Source: Stackebrandtia nassauensis DSM 44728
GTDB taxonomy: Bacteria > Actinomycetota > Actinomycetes > Mycobacteriales > Micromonosporaceae
Reading direction: 5' to 3'
NCBI RefSeq assembly: GCF_000024545.1
Contig: NC_013947.1
Span: 682,001-746,000 of the forward strand
Length of the DNA: 64,000 bases
Below, piece after piece: positions 17,036-25,827 of this stretch. The notes under the pieces were generated by a model. That model ran no database searches and was not told the origin of the DNA. It saw nothing but the letters and a program-made list of their open reading frames with translations. Positions within the stretch are counted from its first letter, which is position 1, and each line of letters opens with the position of its first letter. The translations under genes were made by a program, and so were the position numbers.

Positions 17036-17545
17036 ATGAAACTGATTCGCGATAAGCCGGTCGAGGTCGCCGCCGCCACCGGCGCCCTCGTGCTGTGCCT
17101 GCTGTTCGGCAACGGCTGGTTCACCACCTGGCTCTTCGCGCGGCTCGGCGAACTCAACGTGCCCTCCGCCCTCGGCATCCCCGCCGCCCTGCCCGCCCTG
17201 CGACTGTGGCCGCTGGGCACGACGACCTGGTGGCAGACCATCACCGAGACCCTCGCCGCCGCGTTCCTCGTCGCGATGGTGGCGCTGTGGGTTTCCGGCA
17301 CCAGAACCCGACACCCGGACGCCGGTGCCGCGCGGCTGTTCCTCAGTGGCTGGCTCGGCACCATCGTGGCCGCGATGTCCGCCAACGCGATCCGCGCCGT
17401 GGTCGCGTCCTTCGACACCCGCGACAGCATCGGCGTCTACACCGGACACGCGCTGGCGGCGCTGGCCTTCGGACTGCTGTGGGGGCTAGTCACCGGTTGG
17501 CTGATCGCCATCGCCGCCGTGCTCGCCCGTCGCGGCGTAACCTGA
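17036..17545 (+). CDS. Small integral membrane protein of unknown function
   Basis: I do not recognise a family. The 169-residue protein has four hydrophobic segments, at about residues 10-35, 72-88, 103-120 and 136-165, the last long enough to be one kinked or two short helices. Loops contain Arg on the likely cytoplasmic side (TRTRHPDAGAARL). No signal peptide cleavage site or enzyme motif is visible. It is divergent from the GH5 gene with a 57-nt spacer and followed after 36 nt by the methyltransferase gene, with which it may be co-transcribed. Confidence 0.7.
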   Translation: MKLIRDKPVEVAAATGALVLCLLFGNGWFTTWLFARLGELNVPSALGIPAALPALRLWPLGTTTWWQTITETLAAAFLVAMVALWVSGTRTRHPDAGAARLFLSGWLGTIVAAMSANAIRAVVASFDTRDSIGVYTGHALAALAFGLLWGLVTGWLIAIAAVLARRGVT

Positions 17546-17581
17546 GCGGACAGGTTCGCCACGCCGACAACGGAGGCGACA

Positions 17582-18379
17582 GTGGACGATGACAGGGTCG
17601 AACTCGCCGGGGTGAAGGAGACCATGCTCTTCACCCTCTACTGCCGGGATCGCGACAACCGTTCCCGGCAACCGGTACTGGGTGACAGTCACGCCAGCCG
17701 CATCATCGACAGCGTCTACGACCGGATCCCGCTCAAGTTGCGCATCGCCTCCGGCGACCGCTACGTCGTCACGCTGCGCGCCCGACGACTCGACGGCTGG
17801 ACCCGGGAGTTCCTGGCCACCAACCCCGACGCCGTGGTGCTGCACCTGGCCTGCGGCCTCGACAGCCGGGCCTTCCGCCTCGACGTCCCCGCCACCGTCG
17901 ACTGGATCGACCTCGACTTCCCCGAGATCATCGAGCTGCGCCGCCAGCTCTATCCGCCCCGGCCCGGCTACCGCGTCATCGCCGCGTCGGTCACCGACCC
18001 CGACTGGCTGACCGACCTGCCCGCTGGCCGTCCGCTGCTCGTCATCGCCGAGGGCCTGCTGATGTACCTTCCCGTCTCCGAGGTCAAGGCCCTGCTGCAC
18101 CGGCTCACCGAACGGTTCCCCAAGGGGCAGATGATCTTCGACGTCATCGCGCCCTGGATCGCCCGGGTGGGCTCCCTCAGCGGCTACAGGATGTACTGGG
18201 GCATCGACGATCCCCACCAGGTCGAGAAATGGAATCCGAGACTGTCGCTCATGGACGACGCTCCGATCTTCTGCGACTACGCCGAGGTCCCGCTCAACCG
18301 CTACCGCGTCCCGTACCACCTGCTGAGCAAGGTCACCGGATTCCGCAACGCCTTCCGGCCGCTGCGGTTCACGTTCTAG
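17582..18379 (+). CDS. Class I SAM-dependent methyltransferase, PPM1/TcmP-like carboxyl methyltransferase family
   Basis: The 265-residue protein has the leucine-carboxyl-methyltransferase-like SAM fold. VVLHLACGLDSRAFRL (about residues 82-97) is motif I, with the Gly-containing SAM loop and the LDSR signature of the PPM1/TcmP group, followed by the acidic VDWIDLDFPEIIELRR and LVIAEGLLMYLP. Relatives methylate carboxyl or hydroxyl groups of polyketides or proteins; the substrate here is unknown. The start is the GTG at 17582 with ACGGAGG 7-8 nt upstream. Its last four bases overlap the end of the convergent hydrolase gene. Confidence 0.82.
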   Translation: MDDDRVELAGVKETMLFTLYCRDRDNRSRQPVLGDSHASRIIDSVYDRIPLKLRIASGDRYVVTLRARRLDGWTREFLATNPDAVVLHLACGLDSRAFRLDVPATVDWIDLDFPEIIELRRQLYPPRPGYRVIAASVTDPDWLTDLPAGRPLLVIAEGLLMYLPVSEVKALLHRLTERFPKGQMIFDVIAPWIARVGSLSGYRMYWGIDDPHQVEKWNPRLSLMDDAPIFCDYAEVPLNRYRVPYHLLSKVTGFRNAFRPLRFTF

Positions 18380-20160
18380 TACGCGATCCGTCCTCGATGC
18401 ACCGTCGGAGTGTCCACCGTGACCTGATCGTCCATGCCGGTGATGATCCGGGAGAAGTTGTCGCGGGCCTCATTGACCTGCGGCCGTTCGTAGATCGACT
18501 CGGGGTTGTTGGGGCCGTTCCAGTAGTCGGAGTGGGCGCCGCCGTAGCCCCACTCGCCGCGGTTGTCGCCCTGAGGACGAGGCAGCAGGGTCGTTCCCGG
18601 GTCGCTGCGGAAGACCTTCGCACCAAAGCCCTCCTCGGTCGGGTCGGGACCGTTGGTCCCGGCGAGGCCGCCACCGGCACCCGAGACCGCCTGGATCGGG
18701 TCGTTCTCGGCCCGGGTGGCGAAGACCGTGGGAACCCGCAGCCGGTTGTCCTTGTCGAGGCCCTTGCGGAAGTCCCCGGCGTCTCCGGCGAGGCCCTGCC
18801 CGCTGCCGGGACTGGCCACGAACACGATGTTGTCGACGTCCAGTCCCTGCCGGTCGGCGACGTAACCCACGACCGTCGCACCGTAACTGTGTCCCAGGAT
18901 GGTGTTGCGGGAACGCGGTCCCTCATGGGTGAACCGCAGTGAGTTCTGGAACTGCGCCAGGTCGGTGGCGGTCTCCGCGCTTCCGGTGGTCGCCGGTCCC
19001 GGTTCGGGTCCGAAGGAGACGAACGAGGGCGCCTCGTAGTCCAGCCAGGTGATGACCGAGGTGGTGGCGGTGGGGTCGCGCAGGGTGGCGTCGCTCTGCA
19101 TGATCGCGCCCCGGTTGAACAGGTTGGTGTCGTCGGCGATCGTGGTCCCGGTGCCGGGAACGAAGGTCGCGACGTTGTCGGCGGTGTCGGGATTGCCCAC
19201 CGCCACGATGGCCCGCCCGTCACCGGCCGGATCGAACTTGAGCAGGAACCGGCGTTCGGTGGACGACCGGGGATCGGACTCGTTGAGCTTCTCCTCGAAG
19301 TGGTTGAGCTGCTTCGCCTTCTCGTCGAACCCGGCGATCTTCTTCTGGAGCTCGAGTGCCTCGCTCAGTAGCGCCGGGCTTCCCTTGCCCTGGTCGCCGA
19401 GCCGCTGGATCTCGGCGATCCGGGCCTGCGCCGCCCGCTTGCGCGCCGCGAGCTGCTCCTGCTCGTTGTCCAGGTACAAGCGGTTCGCCTGATCCCGGTC
19501 GATGGCCGGGACGCCGTCCAGTCCGCCGATCCGCTTGGGGTCGGCGGTGATCAGCGCCACGCGCTGATCCGGATTCAAACCGTCCCACCACTTCTTCACC
19601 AGCTGCGGATCGGTGGGGACGTCCTTCAACAGCGGCGTCGCGTCGATGTCGGGACCGTCGGGCATGGACACGCCCGTCAGCTGCGCCACCGCCTGCCGGT
19701 CGGCGGTGACCGCCCTGGTGCGCGCCTTGGCGATGTCGTCGGCGATGGTCTTCAACTGCGCCTTGATGTTCGCGCGCTCGGCGGAGGACTTGCCCTTCAT
19801 GACCTCGTCGCTGACCCGGACGGTCCCGTCGTCGGTGACAGTGGCGTGGATGCCGTCGGCACGGGCCAGCGCCGACTTCAGCAGCTTCTGTGCCTGCCGC
19901 AGTTCCCCGGCGAAGTCCGACAGCGCGGAATCGATGCGGCCGTAGGCGAGTCGGGCCTGGGTCAGGTCCAGGCGATGGTGGTGCAGGTTCGCGCCCGCCG
20001 TGTGAGCGTCGGGGCCGTACCAGGTCGCCTGCAACGCCGACCACGCCCGGCTGGTGCGGTTGATGTGCTCGCCCAGGTCCACGGAGACCTTCCGGGCCGC
20101 CCTGGCACTGCCCTCCAGCTGTTCGGGTCTGGCGTTCTCCAGTTCGGACACCGTCACCAT
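18376..20160 (-). CDS. DUF1023-type alpha/beta hydrolase with WXG100-like N-terminal domain, putative type VII substrate
   Basis: The 594-residue protein joins two parts. The first about 110 residues are helical and contain a WxG-type turn (ALQATWYGPDAH, near residue 48) followed about 25 residues later by YGRID, matching the YxxxD/E type VII signal. Residues about 115-310 are charged and largely helical. The last about 290 residues are an alpha/beta hydrolase of the DUF1023 type with the nucleophile elbow ILGHSYGATVVGYVA, a later Asp-containing loop and GAHSDYW with the probable catalytic His. It lies at the downstream end of the accessory gene run of type VII locus A and overlaps the preceding small gene by 7 nt. 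No signal peptide is present, consistent with ESX export. The substrate is unknown. Confidence 0.8.
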   Translation of the reverse strand: MVTVSELENARPEQLEGSARAARKVSVDLGEHINRTSRAWSALQATWYGPDAHTAGANLHHHRLDLTQARLAYGRIDSALSDFAGELRQAQKLLKSALARADGIHATVTDDGTVRVSDEVMKGKSSAERANIKAQLKTIADDIAKARTRAVTADRQAVAQLTGVSMPDGPDIDATPLLKDVPTDPQLVKKWWDGLNPDQRVALITADPKRIGGLDGVPAIDRDQANRLYLDNEQEQLAARKRAAQARIAEIQRLGDQGKGSPALLSEALELQKKIAGFDEKAKQLNHFEEKLNESDPRSSTERRFLLKFDPAGDGRAIVAVGNPDTADNVATFVPGTGTTIADDTNLFNRGAIMQSDATLRDPTATTSVITWLDYEAPSFVSFGPEPGPATTGSAETATDLAQFQNSLRFTHEGPRSRNTILGHSYGATVVGYVADRQGLDVDNIVFVASPGSGQGLAGDAGDFRKGLDKDNRLRVPTVFATRAENDPIQAVSGAGGGLAGTNGPDPTEEGFGAKVFRSDPGTTLLPRPQGDNRGEWGYGGAHSDYWNGPNNPESIYERPQVNEARDNFSRIITGMDDQVTVDTPTVHRGRIAY

Positions 20161-20483
20161 GTCAGGTCCCCGTCGACGTCGCGGTGCCCCTTGCGGAAGC
20201 CGCTGGCGCCGTCGGCGTCCAGCTGGTTCAGGTTCTTGGCGGACGTCACGATGCCCTTGCCGGTGCCGCCTGCGCGTTCGCCGAGCTTCCTGGTCTGACC
20301 GCTGAGTCTTCCCGCCGTGGTGTCCAGAATGCTCGGTGTGGAGAAACCCGTCATGCCCCTGCCGCCCTCGACGATGTGGCGAGCCTGCCGCGAGGCTGTG
20401 TCGGTGATCTCCTCACCGATTCGCTCCACATTGTTCCCCGCCTTGGTCACGGCCGCGAACTCTATGTACTCGCCTGCGGTCAT
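20154..20483 (-). CDS. Small EspC/DUF2580-like ESX-associated protein
   Basis: A 109-residue, mostly helical and hydrophilic protein without a signal peptide or Cys. The N-terminal half (EYIEFAAVTKAGNNVERIGE) has heptad-like spacing of small and hydrophobic residues. The second half is rich in Gly, Lys and Arg. Size, composition and its place directly before the DUF1023 hydrolase (7-nt overlap) suggest a partner or chaperone-like type VII protein of the EspC/DUF2580 kind, but the family match is tentative. It is preceded by a short gap of 24 nt from the LpqN-like gene, so the genes are probably co-transcribed. Confidence 0.65.
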   Translation of the reverse strand: MTAGEYIEFAAVTKAGNNVERIGEEITDTASRQARHIVEGGRGMTGFSTPSILDTTAGRLSGQTRKLGERAGGTGKGIVTSAKNLNQLDADGASGFRKGHRDVDGDLTW

Positions 20484-20507
20484 CGATGGGCTCCCTGTGG
20501 CTGTGCG

Positions 20508-20996
20508 CTAGGAACGGTCGGGCTGGACCGTGGCGATGAACGCGTGGAAGTCCGTGGTGGCTTCGTCCAGTTGGCCGGGCGTGGCCGTCAACGTCAGCTG
20601 CAACACCACGCGCTTGCGGGAATCCTCCGCGTCGACGTAGGCCATGAACAGCTGCCGCTGCACCAGATCGCGCGTCCGGCCCTTGACGTCCACGGTCATG
20701 GACACCGACTGGGCGAAGCCCGGCGACGACTCGGTGCCCAGCGCTTTGCGCTTGCTCACCTCCACATTGGTGGCGAAGGCCCGGACGCGCTCCAGCGCGT
20801 CGTCCGCTATTGCCTCCAGTGACGCCGCGTCCGGACGGAACTCACCGCTGATCGTGATGTTGGCGGTGAACCCGTCGTCGGGACGGGGGTGCAGCGCCAC
20901 GAAGGCGGCCTGCGGGGCGCCGACCTCGTCGGGAGGCGCGGGACGCCAGCCCGCGGGCAGGCTGAACTCGATGGGTATCGGCAGGTTCGTGGCCAC
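20508..20996 (-). CDS. LpqN/DUF1795-like protein of the ESX locus
   Basis: The 162-residue protein opens with PIPIEFSLPAGWRPAPPDEV. Its strand pattern, including FVALHP, ANITISGEF and VVLQLTLTATPGQLD, resembles the PsbP/LpqN/DUF1795 fold often found next to type VII genes. Unlike LpqN itself it has no signal peptide or lipobox, so it probably stays in the cytosol or is exported by another route. EspG-like chaperone function is possible but not shown by the sequence. It lies between the 500-residue WxG protein and the small EspC-like gene with gaps of 29 and 24 nt. Confidence 0.6.
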   Translation of the reverse strand: MATNLPIPIEFSLPAGWRPAPPDEVGAPQAAFVALHPRPDDGFTANITISGEFRPDAASLEAIADDALERVRAFATNVEVSKRKALGTESSPGFAQSVSMTVDVKGRTRDLVQRQLFMAYVDAEDSRKRVVLQLTLTATPGQLDEATTDFHAFIATVQPDRS

Positions 20997-21025
20997 GGTT
21001 GGTCCGTTCGTCGTAGGTGCGTGTC

Positions 21026-22528
21026 TCAGTCGAAGGGGTTGGCGAACTTGACGATTTCCTTCGGGTCGATGGTGACGTTGCCGCCGACCTTACCGCCGAG
21101 GCCCAGGCCGACACCGACTTTGCCTCCGATGTGGAACTTGCCGTCCGGTCCCCGGCCCAGGTTGAACTCGGCCTCGGCTCCGGCACCCGCCCAGCCCTCG
21201 GCTTCGGCACCGACGCCCACGCCGGCGAACTCGGTGGACCCGGTGACCTTCGCCTTGGCGCCCGCGAACGCTCCGGCCTTGGCGTTGACGCCGTCCTTGC
21301 CGATGCTTCCCTCGAGTTCGGCGTTGGCGCCTATGAGGGCCTCCCCGCCGACCTTCGCCTTGAACGGTCCGTTCCCGTAGTCGGCCTCGGTGGCGAACTT
21401 GATCAGGTTGCCACCGATCTCGGCCTTCCCGAAGGCGTTGCCGTCGGAGACCTCGGCGCCCGCCCCGGCGTTCCAGCCCGACGACAGGGTCGTCTTGTGC
21501 TTGAGATCGCCGCCGAGGAATTCGGACTGGCCGCCCTTGGGGTCGCCGAGCCAGGTGTGCTCGCCACCGACCCCCTTCTCCGCGAGCTTGATGGTGGGGT
21601 GGACCGGTTTGCGGTTCTGCGGCGTCCTGGGGTCGGCGTCCGGGTTGGCGGCGATGAGGTGGGCGTTGAGCGGATCCCCGCGATAGTTGGGATCCCGGAT
21701 CACCTGGATCGGATTGCCCTGCCGGTCGGTCACGAGCCGCCCGGTCCGGTTGTCGACCAGCGCCGGAATGATCTCGCCGGTGTTCGGGTCCCGGAACGCG
21801 GGGACGAAATTGCCCGCCGAATCCCTGATGGGCTCGAACTTCCCGGTCTGGGGGTTCTTGCGCCACGACATGTAGTGGGTGGGCGGGAACTTCTCTGTGG
21901 ACGGCTGCCACTTGCCGTCCTTGTAGATCAGTCCCGCCTCGGGCTTCTTGATGAGACCCGGGCCCTTGTCCTCGACCTTGACGTTGTACGCCTTGCCCGC
22001 GTCCTTGTACTGGTCGAGCCGGTCCAGATATCCCTTGGCCCGTCGGTCGACCTGGCGCGCCACCTCCAGCTGCTGTTTGAAGAGGTTGGCGTAGGACTTG
22101 GCCAGTGACTGCCGGCGCTGTCTCTCTCGGATCAGGGCGGCGTCGGAGTAGCTTTCCGGGTTCTTGATGGGTTCGGGGGTCACACTGCCGTCGGCGATGT
22201 TGACCTTCGCCGGTATCCGCGTCTCGGCTTCCGAGACGGTCTGCCGGACGTTGTCCTGCTGTGTCTTGAGCCGTGAGCCGAGATCGGTGAGCACCTGGCT
22301 GGTCTTGCGGAACACCTCACCGGCACCCTCGAGCGGGACCTTCTGATCCTGCAGCAGGGTGACAGCGGTTTCGCCGTCCTTGCCCTCCCACATTCCCGGC
22401 AGTCGCTTCGCGTGCGACTCCATCTGGTCGCCAGCGGTGTCGAATTCCTTGCCGACGGCCTGCGCGCCGTTGGCCGGGACGGTGATCCTGCCGAATTCAG
22501 CCTCATACAGAGTTTTAAATGAAAGCAT
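21026..22528 (-). CDS. Large WXG100-like putative type VII substrate with Gly/Ala-rich beta-type C-terminus
   Basis: The 500-residue protein has three zones. Residues about 1-110 are helical with a WxG turn in LPGMWEGKDGETA. Residues about 110-310 are Lys/Pro-rich with motifs such as YMSWRKNPQTGKFEPI and NPNYRGDPLNAHLIAANPDA-type segments that look like an extended linker. After a GEHTWL motif at residues 322-327, about 170 residues of alternating Gly/Ala and charged residues follow (AKAGAFAGAKAKV, GVGVGAEAEGWAGAGAEAEF), suggesting a repetitive beta structure. No signal peptide is seen. Such a layout recalls polymorphic effectors, but no known toxin domain is recognised. It is encoded 25 nt after a WXG100-like gene. 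Confidence 0.72.
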   Translation of the reverse strand: MLSFKTLYEAEFGRITVPANGAQAVGKEFDTAGDQMESHAKRLPGMWEGKDGETAVTLLQDQKVPLEGAGEVFRKTSQVLTDLGSRLKTQQDNVRQTVSEAETRIPAKVNIADGSVTPEPIKNPESYSDAALIRERQRRQSLAKSYANLFKQQLEVARQVDRRAKGYLDRLDQYKDAGKAYNVKVEDKGPGLIKKPEAGLIYKDGKWQPSTEKFPPTHYMSWRKNPQTGKFEPIRDSAGNFVPAFRDPNTGEIIPALVDNRTGRLVTDRQGNPIQVIRDPNYRGDPLNAHLIAANPDADPRTPQNRKPVHPTIKLAEKGVGGEHTWLGDPKGGQSEFLGGDLKHKTTLSSGWNAGAGAEVSDGNAFGKAEIGGNLIKFATEADYGNGPFKAKVGGEALIGANAELEGSIGKDGVNAKAGAFAGAKAKVTGSTEFAGVGVGAEAEGWAGAGAEAEFNLGRGPDGKFHIGGKVGVGLGLGGKVGGNVTIDPKEIVKFANPFD

Positions 22529-22553
22529 TCGTCCACTTCGCCGTGAGTCGTGA

Positions 22554-22844
22554 CTACTTGTACGCTTTGGCGCCGGTATCGTCGTCGGTCTTGTGGCCGC
22601 GGGCGGCCCTGTTGATGGCCAGCGCCGCGTGATCGACCTTTATGGCCAGCTGTCTGGCGTTGTGAGACCAGTTGGAAGACAAGGTCTCCAACGCCTTCGC
22701 CGACTCCAGCTCCGCGATGTCTATCTTGATCTTGGGGATCTTCGCCGCGGTTCCGTCAATGGAGGTGCCGGTGCGCGTCACCTCGTTGGAGAAGGCGATG
22801 ACCTTGTCGGGAGCGATCTTGATCCCGTCGAGCGGACCACCCAT
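22554..22844 (-). CDS. WXG100-like protein
   Basis: The 96-residue protein has the size and two-helix pattern of an Esx protein. TLSSNWSHNARQLAIKV (about residues 56-72) is in the place of the WxG turn, with W-S-H instead of W-x-G. The last third is basic and hydrophilic. No YxxxD/E signal is seen apart from a C-terminal AYK. Its start overlaps the stop of the upstream 333-residue gene by one base (TGATG arrangement), and the 500-residue substrate gene follows after 25 nt. It may be the small partner of one of these larger proteins (inferred). Confidence 0.68.
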   Translation of the reverse strand: MGGPLDGIKIAPDKVIAFSNEVTRTGTSIDGTAAKIPKIKIDIAELESAKALETLSSNWSHNARQLAIKVDHAALAINRAARGHKTDDDTGAKAYK

Positions 22845-23845
22845 CAGCGGTACTCCTGCTTCCCGATGACCACCGGAGCGCTGTTCTCACGCGTCCAGGG
22901 GATCTCGTCCTCGGTGAGCCAGGTGTGCTCGCCGCGTTCGTCGTCGTCCTCGCCGTGCGGGCTGTAGGGGGGCATGAGGCCCGCGCCGATCGGACCCGAC
23001 TTCCCGGCCGCGGAGCCGGGTGCGCGGCCGGCGGCCCGGGGAGCCGGGGACGGGGCCGCCGCTCCGCCGCCCGCCGCGGCCAGGCCGCCCATGACCGGGG
23101 GAACCGAGGGGGAGGCGCCGATGGCTCCGGCGGTGGTGGCCGCGGCGACCGGGGCGCTGGCGGCCGGGCCGGTCGGCAGGGTCGGGGCCGAGGTGGCGCC
23201 GCCCGCCAGACCGCCGCCGCCGTGGAGTCCGTCCTGGGGGTCGTACGGCTGGTACGCGCCGCTGCCGTAGCCCGGGCCGGTCGGGTAGGGGAGGGGCTGG
23301 ACGCCGGTGGGGTCCTGGCCATGTGGGGCCGTGTCCCAGGGAAGCCGGGAGCGGTCCTCGGCCTGGTCGCCGGTGCCCTCGGGACCGGGGGCCGGATCGT
23401 GCCACTTCTTGTCCACGGTGTCCTGATAGGCCGCGGCGAGTTGCTCCATGATGGCCGCCAGCAGTTTCGCGGCCAGCTTCTTCAGCTTCTCCTTCTCCTT
23501 GCCCGAGGCGGCCTCGACCATGGCGATGATCGGTTCCGCCTGCCGTTGGGCCTGTTGGAGAGCGGTGGCTGCGTTGAGCATTCCCTCGTAGGCGTCCTGG
23601 GCGTCCACGTTCAGCTGCTTGGCGAAGCCGCCCAGGGTGTCGAGGCGCTCGCCGTAGGCGGAACCGTCGGTGCCCCGATAGGACGGTTTGACGACCTGCG
23701 CCTTGGGACGCAGGATGCCGTGAACCTCGTCGGCGGACTGGGTGGCCTGCTTCCAGTCCCGGGCCGCCTGTGTCAGCGCGGTGGGATCGCCCGACATGAC
23801 GTAGGCGACCAGCTGCTCGTAACTCATTTCACTGTAGTTACCCAT
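22844..23845 (-). CDS. PPE/WXG-like putative type VII substrate with Pro/Gly/Ala-rich tail and C-terminal GEHTWL motif
   Basis: The 333-residue protein begins with about 145 helical residues. PSYRGTDGSAYGERLDTL (around residues 53-70) occupies the place of the WxG turn and includes YRGTD, a YxxxD match. A lysine-rich helix (KEKEKLKKLAAKLLAAIMEQ) ends this part. A Gly/Pro/Ala-rich low-complexity region (about 150-300) then leads to an acidic tail with GEHTWLTEDEIPW (GEHTWL at 305-310) and SAPVVIGKQEYR at the very end. A very similar tail is found in the protein at 27625. It is the second gene of the accessory operon that begins at 24288. Probable secreted or surface protein; function unknown. 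Confidence 0.7.
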   Translation of the reverse strand: MGNYSEMSYEQLVAYVMSGDPTALTQAARDWKQATQSADEVHGILRPKAQVVKPSYRGTDGSAYGERLDTLGGFAKQLNVDAQDAYEGMLNAATALQQAQRQAEPIIAMVEAASGKEKEKLKKLAAKLLAAIMEQLAAAYQDTVDKKWHDPAPGPEGTGDQAEDRSRLPWDTAPHGQDPTGVQPLPYPTGPGYGSGAYQPYDPQDGLHGGGGLAGGATSAPTLPTGPAASAPVAAATTAGAIGASPSVPPVMGGLAAAGGGAAAPSPAPRAAGRAPGSAAGKSGPIGAGLMPPYSPHGEDDDERGEHTWLTEDEIPWTRENSAPVVIGKQEYR

Positions 23846-23850
23846 GGTCG

Positions 23851-24288
23851 TCAGATCTCCTGTCCGGGAACGCGACTGAAACTGGCCCGGCCTTCGCGGT
23901 CGAGCCGGTCGTAACCGACGAGGATGCGACCGGTCTGCTTCTCGCTGTCGGTGATGAAGCCCGACAGCTGACCGAAACGCCGCAGATACTCCTTGCGGAT
24001 CTTGTCGTGCACGGCGAGGGCCTGGACGGCCTCGGGGAAGGTGCCCAGTGCCGAGGCACTGGCACGGCCGACCGCCTCGGCGCCCATATCCGACTTTTCC
24101 CGAAGTTGTGCGAAAGTTGAGGATGAGAATTCTTCGACCGCATTTGTGTCGATATAAGACTCTTCCCCGTATTGCGGGGCGGAGCCGGGAATTGTTCCGG
24201 AACCGGTGCTAATCGGGGTGGAAGCGTATTTGGCCTCATTGAGTACCGGCGGCTTGACATCCGTGGGTTCCACTGGCGCAGAAGTCAT
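23851..24288 (-). CDS. Small ESX-locus protein of unknown function
   Basis: A 145-residue protein with no recognised domain. The first 50 residues are Pro/Ser/Thr-rich and probably unstructured. Residues about 55-140 form two or three helices with charged faces (AVHDKIRKEYLRRFGQLSGF and following). I use the ATG at 24288; an in-frame TTG at 24306 is less likely. It is the first gene of the downstream accessory run and ends 5 nt before the next start, so it is co-transcribed with the PPE-like, WXG-like and hydrolase genes. It may be an adaptor or secreted partner; this is only inferred from position. Confidence 0.6.
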   Translation of the reverse strand: MTSAPVEPTDVKPPVLNEAKYASTPISTGSGTIPGSAPQYGEESYIDTNAVEEFSSSTFAQLREKSDMGAEAVGRASASALGTFPEAVQALAVHDKIRKEYLRRFGQLSGFITDSEKQTGRILVGYDRLDREGRASFSRVPGQEI

Positions 24289-24399
24289 CGAGAGGTTGCC
24301 TTTCAACGGATTGCTGGCATTGACATTAGCGCAGGAATTGACGAATGGAAAGGCGTAAAAATATGTTTGGAATGCGTCTTTGGTCCGATTCCCGGCAGT
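24289..24399 (-). promoter_or_regulatory. AT-rich spacer, probable promoter of the accessory gene run
   Basis: This 111-nt spacer between the eccB stop and the gene at 24288 is much richer in A/T than its neighbours. On the minus strand, TTCCAT and TAATGT with a 16-nt gap could be a weak promoter pair. No clear terminator for eccB is visible. It is the only sizeable gap in the run from eccB to 18376. Confidence 0.35.
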
Positions 24400-25794
24400 T
24401 TATTTGTTTTCCGGGAGTTCGGTGAAACCCTCGCGGACCTTCTCGGGGTCCAGTGACGGACCCTCGGGGACCAGGGTCACCAGCGACCGGGGAACGGGTG
24501 TGGGGGTGACCTCGCCGTAGCCGAGGGGTTCGAGGGCCGCCTCGGGCACCGCGAACCGTTTGCTGTCGGCGATCAGGTAGACGGTCCCGTCGGTGGCGTC
24601 GGCGGTGCCGACCGCCCGGACCAGCGCGCCCCGGCCGCCGGGCGTCCACACGTGGTCGGCGGTGCTGGTCTCGTCCTCGTCGTTGTCCGTTGTGGTCGAC
24701 GGTGCCTTCGTGATGGCTTCGGGCGCCTTGTCCGCCGGATAGGTGGCCACCGCGACGTCGTCATCGTCGGCCGAGTCGTAGACGGCGCACACGACGCCCT
24801 TGCCGGTCAGCGGCGAGTCGCGCATGACGTTCGCGTCGTCGGGCCACGCCTCCGGCTGCGCCGGTTCGTCACTGTGGTTGTCCTCCACGACATCGCTGTC
24901 GATGTCGGTCGGGATGGGGGCGTTGCCCTTCTTGAGCAGCAGCACCCCGACCTCGGTGGCCTCGGCGAAGCCCTCGGCGGTGAGGACGTAGGTGACCTTG
25001 CCTGACTTGAAGATGTCGCCGTTGCGGGCGTCGTCGTTGCCGGGCAGCTCGTGTTCGTCGTCCCCGCCGGGGATCTCGGGGACTTTGAGGTCCGGCCCGA
25101 CCCTGATCCCCTGCAGGAAGGCGTTGTTGACCGTCACGGCGTCCTGGGCCTGCAATCCCACCGACGGCAGCACCTTCGGGTCGGGGACGGGGAACCGCAG
25201 GTCGTTCCAGATCAGCGAGTACTCCTCGTCGGCGACCACCAGCTGTCCCTTGCCGCCCAGGCGGTCCTTCGCCTTCGGGGCCTCCAGCGTGACGTGGCTT
25301 TCCTGCTTCTTGTCGTTGCCGTCCTTGGGGGCGCTGCACACCTGCCACGGCAGCCTCACCAGCTCGTCGGCGGCGGGCGGGGCGACCGGCACCCCGGCGA
25401 TGCCGAAGCGGTCGCCGCGCGGGACGTCGTGCAGGTCGCTGGTGGAGACGTGGACCAGCGGGGCCTCGCCACCGTCCTCAAGGAACAGTCGGGCCGAGGT
25501 CAGGTTCTCCACCGGATACAGCGCGGGTTTCAGGTAGACGTAGGTGGCGCCGGTCTCCTCGTCGACGACGATGGTGCCCTCGTCCTGCTCCTGCCAGTCG
25601 CCGAGGTTGAACAGCGCGCCCACCACCCAGAAGCCCGCGAACACGAGCAGCGCGATCGCCAGCCCGCCGATCATCGAGCCCGCGGTCCGGCGCATCGGGA
25701 ATTCCATGGCCTCCGGATTCCCCTGGATCATTCCGGACACTATGCGCCTGATGACGAAGCGATGCGCTTGCACCTGTTCGCGTTTTGTCCGCAT
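24400..25794 (-). CDS. eccB: Type VII secretion protein EccB (locus A)
   Basis: The 464-residue protein has the EccB start (REQVQAHRFVIRRIVSGM, residues 5-22), then FPMRRTAGSMIGG and one transmembrane helix at about residues 40-62. The long extracytoplasmic region follows, with Cys residues in QVCS and VVCAVYD. EccB is a core part of the ESX membrane complex, with the large domain outside the membrane. The length is normal. The gene heads a minus-strand transcript with a good promoter candidate at 25828-25855, and an AGGAG site precedes the ATG. It is divergent from eccE. Confidence 0.92.
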   Translation of the reverse strand: MRTKREQVQAHRFVIRRIVSGMIQGNPEAMEFPMRRTAGSMIGGLAIALLVFAGFWVVGALFNLGDWQEQDEGTIVVDEETGATYVYLKPALYPVENLTSARLFLEDGGEAPLVHVSTSDLHDVPRGDRFGIAGVPVAPPAADELVRLPWQVCSAPKDGNDKKQESHVTLEAPKAKDRLGGKGQLVVADEEYSLIWNDLRFPVPDPKVLPSVGLQAQDAVTVNNAFLQGIRVGPDLKVPEIPGGDDEHELPGNDDARNGDIFKSGKVTYVLTAEGFAEATEVGVLLLKKGNAPIPTDIDSDVVEDNHSDEPAQPEAWPDDANVMRDSPLTGKGVVCAVYDSADDDDVAVATYPADKAPEAITKAPSTTTDNDEDETSTADHVWTPGGRGALVRAVGTADATDGTVYLIADSKRFAVPEAALEPLGYGEVTPTPVPRSLVTLVPEGPSLDPEKVREGFTELPENK

Positions 25795-25827
25795 CCTGAC
25801 CTTTCTCCTACTAGTACCACTTAATTG

